In this document: positions 6,389-10,647 of the stretch, piece after piece
Layout: each line of letters begins with the position of its first letter
How positions within the stretch are numbered: the stretch's first letter is position 1
NCBI GenBank assembly: GCA_018985225.1
Contig: JADGIF010000337.1
Coordinates: 1-10,647 of the forward strand
Direction: 5' to 3'
Length of the DNA: 10,647 nt
Source of the DNA: Amoeboradix gromovi
Taxonomy: Eukaryota > Sanchytriomycota > Sanchytriomycetes > Sanchytriales > Sanchytriaceae
Translations under genes and position numbers: made by a program
Notes under the pieces: generated by a model
Database searches by the model: none
What the model was told of the DNA's origin: nothing
Seen by the model: only the letters and a program-made list of their open reading frames with translations

Positions 6389-6931
6389 TTATCTTGCCGG
6401 TGTGGCAGTGTATTGTCGACTTGTATCACCATACCCTTGTTCCATGGAACCTTTTTTATTGCGCTGATGATGATGCCCATGTTCTCTTCGTAGAGCCAAC
6501 AGCATTGGGATAACAACTGCTAGTCCCAGAATTGATGCTATTAAGCCGGCAATATGAGACCCAAACCAGACATTCCGAGATTGTTGATACCCCATTTTTG
6601 GCACAGTAGCATTATCGCCAGATCTTGCTGTATAGTTAGATCTACTGTAGCTTTCGAATGTTGCCAAGTATACGATATGTGTAATTAGAGCTGCTATCAT
6701 AAACAAGGAATATAGTGCTAATCCAGCTAAAACAGTCTTTTCTGACAAGCCTATTAATGCAATCATTCCCAAGATACCTGCAATCAACCAAAAGGATCCA
6801 GCCAAATACATTCCGACAACTAGTTGGTAGATCCCGTAGAGCACAGTTAAAACTAACAGAATACCTAAACCGGACTTCAGTCCGTTAATCAGATTTTTAG
6901 AGGAGGAATTACCTTTCTTAGCAGACATCAT
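6389..6931 (-). CDS. four-helix (tetraspan) membrane protein B
   Basis: A 180-residue protein with hydrophobic helices at about 19-40, 41-62, 65-90 and 123-147. Residues 40-56 read GMYLAGSFWLIAGILGM, aligned without gaps to residues 40-56 of tetraspan A (10 of 17 identical), so the two are paralogues. The loop between helices 3 and 4 carries two N-glycosylation sequons (N99-Y-T and N107-A-T), implying that this loop faces outside and both ends lie in the cytosol. The tail has HGHHHQ followed by a polar stretch ending YTATPAR. Two ATGs in tandem (6926-6931) begin the frame; the first is taken. A TATA-like word lies only about 25 bp upstream, so the 5' leader may be very short. It follows tetraspan C on the same strand after 111 bp. 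No named family is certain. Confidence 0.85.
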   Translation of the reverse strand: MMSAKKGNSSSKNLINGLKSGLGILLVLTVLYGIYQLVVGMYLAGSFWLIAGILGMIALIGLSEKTVLAGLALYSLFMIAALITHIVYLATFESYSRSNYTARSGDNATVPKMGYQQSRNVWFGSHIAGLIASILGLAVVIPMLLALRREHGHHHQRNKKGSMEQGYGDTSRQYTATPAR

Positions 6932-6949
6932 TTGAACTTAAAGGTTCAA
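6932..6949. repeat. short inverted repeat just before the start of tetraspan B
   Basis: TTGAAC-TTAAAG-GTTCAA, 6-bp arms with a 6-bp spacer, ends one base before the ATG codon (minus strand). It could form a hairpin in the leader or be a dimeric protein site; no regulator is known. Confidence 0.4.
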
Positions 6950-6954
6950 GAATG

Positions 6955-6962
6955 TATTTATA
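6955..6962 (-). promoter_or_regulatory. TATA-like element of tetraspan B
   Basis: The minus strand reads TATAAATA 24-31 bp before the first ATG. If functional, transcription would begin almost at the start codon. It may be only AT-rich background. Confidence 0.25.
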
Positions 6963-7035
6963 TGAAGTTTAAAGATTTAGAGTGAAATCTAATTTTAGAG
7001 GTCGTTAAAATAAAGAGTCATGTTAATTTAACGTA

Positions 7036-7041
7036 TTTATT
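7036..7041 (-). terminator. AATAAA poly(A) signal 1 nt after the stop
   Basis: The minus strand reads TAA-T-AATAAA at the end of tetraspan C; the region also forms three consecutive in-frame TAA stops. Confidence 0.45.
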
Positions 7042-7042
7042 A

Positions 7043-7993
7043 TTAATGATATAAATAAGCACTTTTAGCATCCGTGCTTTTCGACCCCAAACTTTTAGCA
7101 CTCTTCGCTGATTTTGATCTCTTTCTTTGCACATCTGCAGATGCCATAGTCCTATGGTTAGAACGCGGTAGGATTTGCATCTCTTTTGGTTCTCTAGAAG
7201 TCATTGATCTTGATGATGAAGACGCCGATGAAAACGACTGTTTTAATGGTACTTCTCGTTGTGATCTCTTTTCTCTCGCTTTCAGTGGCTCTTGCAATCT
7301 GCAACTAGAATTTCCATAACTATCAGGGGACGCATATCTTTGAAAGCCGTTATTTTCGTGAATATCCTGCCCCTTTTGCGCAGTAAATGGATCCTTAATG
7401 TGCCGGAGCTCCCTTTTCTTACGTAGCGGATGAGTTTCTTCTTCATCCTCTTCGTCTTCCAGTATAGTGTCATGTTCTTCAATGTTTGTTATCGTCCCTG
7501 TTCTTTTATGCCCTTGACTTTTGCTCTCCTCATCTAATCCAAACTGGGATTTATAGCTTTTCATAGCTAGTAGATATTTACGATATTTAAAGAATATACT
7601 GACTAGCAATAGCAATGCAATTCCAATCAAAATGCAATTGAGTATTGAAAATGCAGTCCATACAGAAACCAAGTCGTTCTTTGCAATGACTCCATTCAAG
7701 GTGTCATTTTGGACAAACCAGGTCAAGCGGACCAGGTAAATTAAACTAGTCAACATGCTACTGATTAATAGCAAGATGCTCCAAAAGAAGAGAAACGAAC
7801 TCAACGCAATGGAGTTAGAAATAGTACCGAATAGACCAATAAAACAAGCCCAAATGACCAAAGCACCAACAATGCTCAGATTGATGATAACTTCGATTAC
7901 ACCAAATAACAGCAATACACTAAATATCATCAACGTAGCAGTAGATGAATATAAACAAAAAGTTCTTGGCTCAATAGGTTTTTTAACTTGCAT
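7043..7993 (-). CDS. four-helix membrane protein C with long charged cytosolic tail
   Basis: A 316-residue protein starting at ATG 7991-7993; the frame extends 11 codons up to a TTG but has no earlier ATG before a TAG. Helices lie at about 14-36, 40-60, 63-90 and 110-135. Helix 2 (IVGALVIWACFIGLFGTISN) shares V, G, L, A, G, T and N at matching spacing with tetraspan A, so it is a more distant paralogue. The loop between helices 3 and 4 has a sequon (N96-D-T). The remaining 180 residues are polar: an acidic run at 177-186 (EDEEDEEE), an RKKRELR basic patch, and a Ser/Arg-rich tail with SSASSSSRS and SAKSAKSLGSKS. The tail looks disordered and phosphorylatable, suited to binding cytosolic partners. 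The neighbouring tetraspans A and B lack such a tail. Function unknown. Confidence 0.83.
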   Translation of the reverse strand: MQVKKPIEPRTFCLYSSTATLMIFSVLLLFGVIEVIINLSIVGALVIWACFIGLFGTISNSIALSSFLFFWSILLLISSMLTSLIYLVRLTWFVQNDTLNGVIAKNDLVSVWTAFSILNCILIGIALLLLVSIFFKYRKYLLAMKSYKSQFGLDEESKSQGHKRTGTITNIEEHDTILEDEEDEEETHPLRKKRELRHIKDPFTAQKGQDIHENNGFQRYASPDSYGNSSCRLQEPLKAREKRSQREVPLKQSFSSASSSSRSMTSREPKEMQILPRSNHRTMASADVQRKRSKSAKSAKSLGSKSTDAKSAYLYH

Positions 7994-8088
7994 CAGTAGG
8001 TGTCCCGCCCATAGTCTTTCGGTCAAACTAGAGGACTAAAGAATACGAATCAATACAAGACGTCCCATCTAGTTGCAAAAATAATAAA

Positions 8089-8094
8089 TTTATT
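8089..8094 (-). terminator. AATAAA poly(A) signal embedding the NOP2 stop codon
   Basis: On the minus strand AATAAA at 8094-8089 contains the TAA stop (8092-8090). Confidence 0.45.
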
Positions 8095-9463
8095 CTCTTT
8101 TTTGATCATTCTTTTTGTTACTCATTTTAACAAGTTTTGCGAAGTAAAAGCCATCCATGTTGTGTGTGTGAGCATAAATTCGTTTAGAAAATTGCAATGT
8201 CTTATTAAATTGCATTTGTTTAAAATTTACATAACCGGGTTTTCCTACGTTGATTTCACATGGAACCAGCTTCACATCTCTCTTTTTTAAAGAATAGTTT
8301 ACAACACATTCATTCTCATCAATTAAAATAGAACAAGTACTATAAACAACGATTCCACCAACTTTGCAAGCATCTATTGCACTTAGTAGAAGTTGCTTCT
8401 GTAAGTCAGATAGCAAGCGGATCTCATTCTCATTCTTAGAGTGTTTTACCTGCGGATCTTTGCTTATCACACCAGTACCGCTGCAAGGAGCATCAAGCAA
8501 TACTCCATCAAACATATTTATCCATTTTTTATCTAGTTCCCTACCATCTTCATTACAGACAATACAGTTTTCTACCCCCATTCTGCTAAGCATGGCAGCT
8601 ACCGCTTTACATCTAAGCTTATTAATATCATTCGCAAACAAAATTCCAGAATTTTTCATCAACTGGGCTAAATAAGTGGTTTTACCACCCGGTGCAGCAC
8701 ACATATCTAGTATGCGCTTCTCTTCCAAATTTGCATGCTCTGCCATCGCCATAACTGGTAGCCAAGACGAAGCACTCTGGATCATATAATACCCATTCAA
8801 ATACTCTGGAGTTGCACCTACAGGTACTTTAGATTTCATTATTTGAAGACCCAAGTTAGTCCATTCTCCGGGAAGTTCTCTAATTTGCATTCCTCTTTTT
8901 AAAAGTAGTTTCGTTAATTCACGACGCTTTATCTTCAAAGTGTTTGTGCGAATAGTTAGAGGTCTTTGAATCTCATTGCTTTCTATACACGCCAAAATCT
9001 CGAAAGAAGGAAACATGTCCCATAGTTTCTGTAATAAAAAATCATTGTATCCATAAAATGCTTGTAAAGAGAGCCTTAATTGATCAATGTATTCCTGTCT
9101 AGTGTACATGGTGTCCTTCAGTTGTTTGTAATCTTCTAAAATAGTTAGAATTGCATGGATTTTCTGCTTTACAGTTTTCGGATCAGATTCAGCCTGAAAA
9201 AGCTCTTTATGATTTATATCATCCACAAGAATACGTTCCACTTTTAACTCACTTTGACCGATATCATTTGAGAGAAACGGATCGTCTTTTAAAATCGATG
9301 CGTCAATAACCTCAGTGTCATTTGCATCCTCAGCTTCCTGCTTAGAGCTTATTTCATCTAATTTAACCGGAACATCAAATTCGGGCTCGTCTGCGTCAGA
9401 TTGCTCATCAAAAGATTCAAACTCGTCCATCATTTCTTCATCGCTCCAATCTAAAGATTTCAT
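8090..9463 (-). CDS. NOP2: NOP2, 25S/28S rRNA cytosine-C5 methyltransferase
   Basis: A 457-residue nucleolar enzyme of the NOP2/NSUN family. NOP2 makes 5-methylcytosine in large-subunit rRNA (C2870 in yeast) using S-adenosylmethionine and is needed for 60S assembly. An acidic N-terminus (1-95) is followed by the NOP2-type segment YIDQLRLSLQAFYGYNDFLL, motif X RTNTLK at 172-177, and SASSWLPVMAM. The SAM-binding motif DMCAAPGGKT is at 253-262, the ribose-binding acidic residue D279 lies in FANDINK, and motif IV DAPCSGTGVISKDP contains C327. Motif VI YSTCS carries the catalytic nucleophile C377, and AHTHNMDGF at 431-439 is the family C-terminus. All key residues are present. It is shorter than yeast Nop2 (618 residues) because the basic N- and C-terminal extensions are reduced. 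It begins 35 bp after prefoldin 5 and ends 96 bp before tetraspan C. Confidence 0.96.
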   Translation of the reverse strand: MKSLDWSDEEMMDEFESFDEQSDADEPEFDVPVKLDEISSKQEAEDANDTEVIDASILKDDPFLSNDIGQSELKVERILVDDINHKELFQAESDPKTVKQKIHAILTILEDYKQLKDTMYTRQEYIDQLRLSLQAFYGYNDFLLQKLWDMFPSFEILACIESNEIQRPLTIRTNTLKIKRRELTKLLLKRGMQIRELPGEWTNLGLQIMKSKVPVGATPEYLNGYYMIQSASSWLPVMAMAEHANLEEKRILDMCAAPGGKTTYLAQLMKNSGILFANDINKLRCKAVAAMLSRMGVENCIVCNEDGRELDKKWINMFDGVLLDAPCSGTGVISKDPQVKHSKNENEIRLLSDLQKQLLLSAIDACKVGGIVVYSTCSILIDENECVVNYSLKKRDVKLVPCEINVGKPGYVNFKQMQFNKTLQFSKRIYAHTHNMDGFYFAKLVKMSNKKNDQKRE

Positions 9464-9497
9464 TTTCCGCGTAATATCCTTTAAAAATAAAATTGTA

Positions 9498-9507
9498 TTT
9501 ATTTATT
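9498..9507 (-). terminator. overlapping AATAAA poly(A) signals at the prefoldin stop
   Basis: Two overlapping AATAAA words on the minus strand (9507-9502 and 9503-9498) surround the TAA stop at 9501-9499. They lie only about 35-45 bp before the NOP2 start codon. Confidence 0.45.
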
Positions 9508-9897
9508 CTCTCCAATTCTAGATTGAATTACCTGTGTTAATACCAACAAATTTTTTTGTTTATCCTCCAAATCTTTCATCAACGGCTTTGCATTATCTTG
9601 CACGAATGAGATTCTTCGCTTATATATCTCTTGTGCATAATCTCTACTGCATTGAATGAAATATCCCGTTCCTATATCTACCATAACCTTCTTCCCAATT
9701 TTACCCTGCACATGAATACTGTTTGTAAGAGGTATCATGGCGCTGTTCATTTCTGATTTCAAAATGCCAATGTTTTCATTAAAAGTGTTTAGCAACTGCT
9801 GCAATTGCTGCGCACTCATTTGCAATGTTTGTACATCTCTCTCTAATGTTTGTCTCACTTGAATTAGTTGTTGTACTGGAAGAGTATTCAAATCCAT
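9499..9897 (-). CDS. GIM5: prefoldin subunit 5
   Basis: A 132-residue alpha-class prefoldin subunit (GIM5/PFDN5). Prefoldin is a cytosolic heterohexamer that captures nascent actin and tubulin and passes them to the CCT chaperonin. The N-terminal coiled coil spans about 1-50 (LPVQQLIQVRQTLERDV, MSAQQLQQLL). The two beta hairpins lie at about 55-85, with the hallmark VQGKIGKKVMVDIGTGYFIQ, and a C-terminal coiled coil covers 88-130. Length and layout are normal for the family. The ATG at 9895-9897 lies right at the family's usual N-terminus (MDLNTLPVQQL). It heads a same-strand block: prefoldin 5, NOP2, tetraspan C, tetraspan B. Its AATAAA signals overlap its own stop codon. Confidence 0.95.
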   Translation of the reverse strand: MDLNTLPVQQLIQVRQTLERDVQTLQMSAQQLQQLLNTFNENIGILKSEMNSAMIPLTNSIHVQGKIGKKVMVDIGTGYFIQCSRDYAQEIYKRRISFVQDNAKPLMKDLEDKQKNLLVLTQVIQSRIGENK

Positions 9898-10095
9898 ACT
9901 CTACCTTTTGTTACAAAAATAAACAAAAAGCCCAAATACAATGATCAATTTTTAATTGAATAAATGATTTATCGCGATAAAACAAGCTATATTGCTCAAA
10001 TACACTTTATTTCAAAGACATTTCTGATTGCATAAAAACTAGACTTTCTTTCCTTTCATTTATTACTAGAGTCTGCAAATTATCAGGGCCAGAGT
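9898..10095. promoter_or_regulatory. upstream region of prefoldin 5
   Basis: AT-rich DNA just before the prefoldin ATG that must include its promoter. It contains A-rich runs on the plus strand near 9914-9930 and a pyrimidine tract at about 10043-10061. I see no sharper motif. A 25-codon plus-strand frame begins at 10096 (MSDLNRASTYAENF...), which could be a first exon of an unseen gene or chance. Confidence 0.3.
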
Positions 10096-10647
10096 ATGTC
10101 AGATCTAAATAGAGCATCAACATATGCAGAAAACTTTATCCTGCAGGAGCTATCCGATGTCTGTCTAAGCTAGCCAATAAATTCATGTGCGGCTTTCAAG
10201 ACTTTTATCCGTAGCTTAATGTTTCCACTCTTCCTCGAGGAAAATATTTTATGTGAGGGTATCATACGTTAAACAAAAAGAGACTCTTGTGCAATATTTC
10301 AGTGTTTTGTATACCAATTTATTGTTATGACGACATATAGTATCGGTCTTTTTAATACGAAACCCCAACGCACGCAAAGAATGTAGAACTTTTTTAGCCT
10401 ACATGGCCTGCGAAAACACTACAATGAAAATGAATATTGGCACAGGAACTAGGGCACCCATTTCTTATTGGATTGAAGCTGTTAAGCACGTTTGCAGCCA
10501 AACGGCTATTTCATGTATTTTCTGGTATATATGGGACACCAAATATAAAAACTAGACTAACTCGTTTTTAAAGGAGGTGCACCATATTGAGGAAATGCTA
10601 TCATTAATAAAAGATCTTCTATTATACCAATTTTCTTCCATTACTTT
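10096..10647. other. right-edge stretch without a convincing gene
   Basis: No recognisable coding or RNA gene. Short frames exist: plus 10096-10173 (25 residues), plus 10403-10555 (50 residues), and on the minus strand a hydrophobic start at about 10461 (MGALVPVPIFIFIVVFSQ) that meets an in-frame TAG after 20 codons and then stays open for about 50 more. None resembles a family I know. The stretch may be the 5' region or spliced first exons of a gene beyond the window. Confidence 0.4.
10403..10555 (+). CDS. small hypothetical ORF
   Basis: A 50-residue frame starting MACENTTMKMN, with the phrase GTGTRAPISYWIEAVKHV and a Trp/Ile-rich end (CIFWYIWDTKYKN). The frame is open upstream as well, back to a TGA, giving about 76 open codons. 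Four cysteines, no known motif, no clear promoter. In AT-rich intergenic DNA a frame of this size can arise by chance, so it is listed only for completeness. Confidence 0.15.
   Translation: MACENTTMKMNIGTGTRAPISYWIEAVKHVCSQTAISCIFWYIWDTKYKN

Noticed and set aside
7074-7319. 81-codon plus-strand frame
   Set aside because: It is the antisense shadow of the Ser/Arg-rich tail of tetraspan C.
10094-10129. GTATGT...CATATGCAG, a possible 36-nt intron
   Set aside because: The upstream sequence has no ATG-led exon, so there is no gene for it to interrupt within view.
10571-10579. AAGGAGGTG, a perfect bacterial ribosome-binding-site word, followed by an ATG at 10595 open to the window end
   Set aside because: All recognised genes are eukaryotic nuclear types, the spacing to the ATG is too long, and the frame has only 17 codons. 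It is most likely coincidence.
1-10647. CRISPR array, tRNA or rRNA genes
   Set aside because: No spaced direct repeats, no tRNA B-box (GGTTCRANYCC) match and no recognisable rRNA were seen. The 13-bp repeats are adjacent, without spacers.

Overview
This is nuclear DNA from a eukaryote, most likely a fungus and perhaps an early-diverging one. That placement is an inference from gene content: a nucleolar NOP2 rRNA methyltransferase, a prefoldin subunit, a HIG1-type mitochondrial protein, an F-box/WD protein and fungal-style four-helix membrane proteins. The DNA is AT-rich, the genes read through without introns, gaps between genes are often 35-160 bp, and all eight well-supported genes end in TAA. 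I cannot name the species.

Layout from left to right. 1-98 may be the edge of a gene on the minus strand. 153-230 is a six-copy 13-bp tandem repeat. A HIG1/RCF1-like gene (minus, 544-783) and a large unrecognised low-complexity protein gene (plus, 946-3228) diverge from a 162-bp shared promoter region. A small four-helix membrane protein (plus, 3387-3857) converges on an F-box/WD-repeat gene (minus, 4015-5013). Next comes a decayed transposon region of about 1 kb. It holds the zinc-ribbon end of a TnpB/Fanzor-type RNA-guided nuclease (minus, 5264-5557) and several short inverted repeats. From 6389 to 9897 four minus-strand genes are packed head to tail with gaps of only 111, 96 and 35 bp: two more four-helix membrane proteins, NOP2 and prefoldin subunit 5. 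The last 750 bp hold no convincing gene.

The three four-helix proteins share a motif in the second membrane segment and look like old local duplicates, now separated by the F-box gene and the transposon relic. NOP2 (60S ribosome assembly), prefoldin 5 (actin and tubulin folding) and RCF1 (respiratory supercomplexes) are housekeeping genes. I see no single pathway joining the genes.

The main points for a second look are the TnpB/Fanzor remnant, the tetraspan paralogue cluster, the recurrence of AATAAA overlapping or touching stop codons, the 35-bp prefoldin-NOP2 gap, and the 13-bp repeat array built from TGAATCA / CTRAT words.
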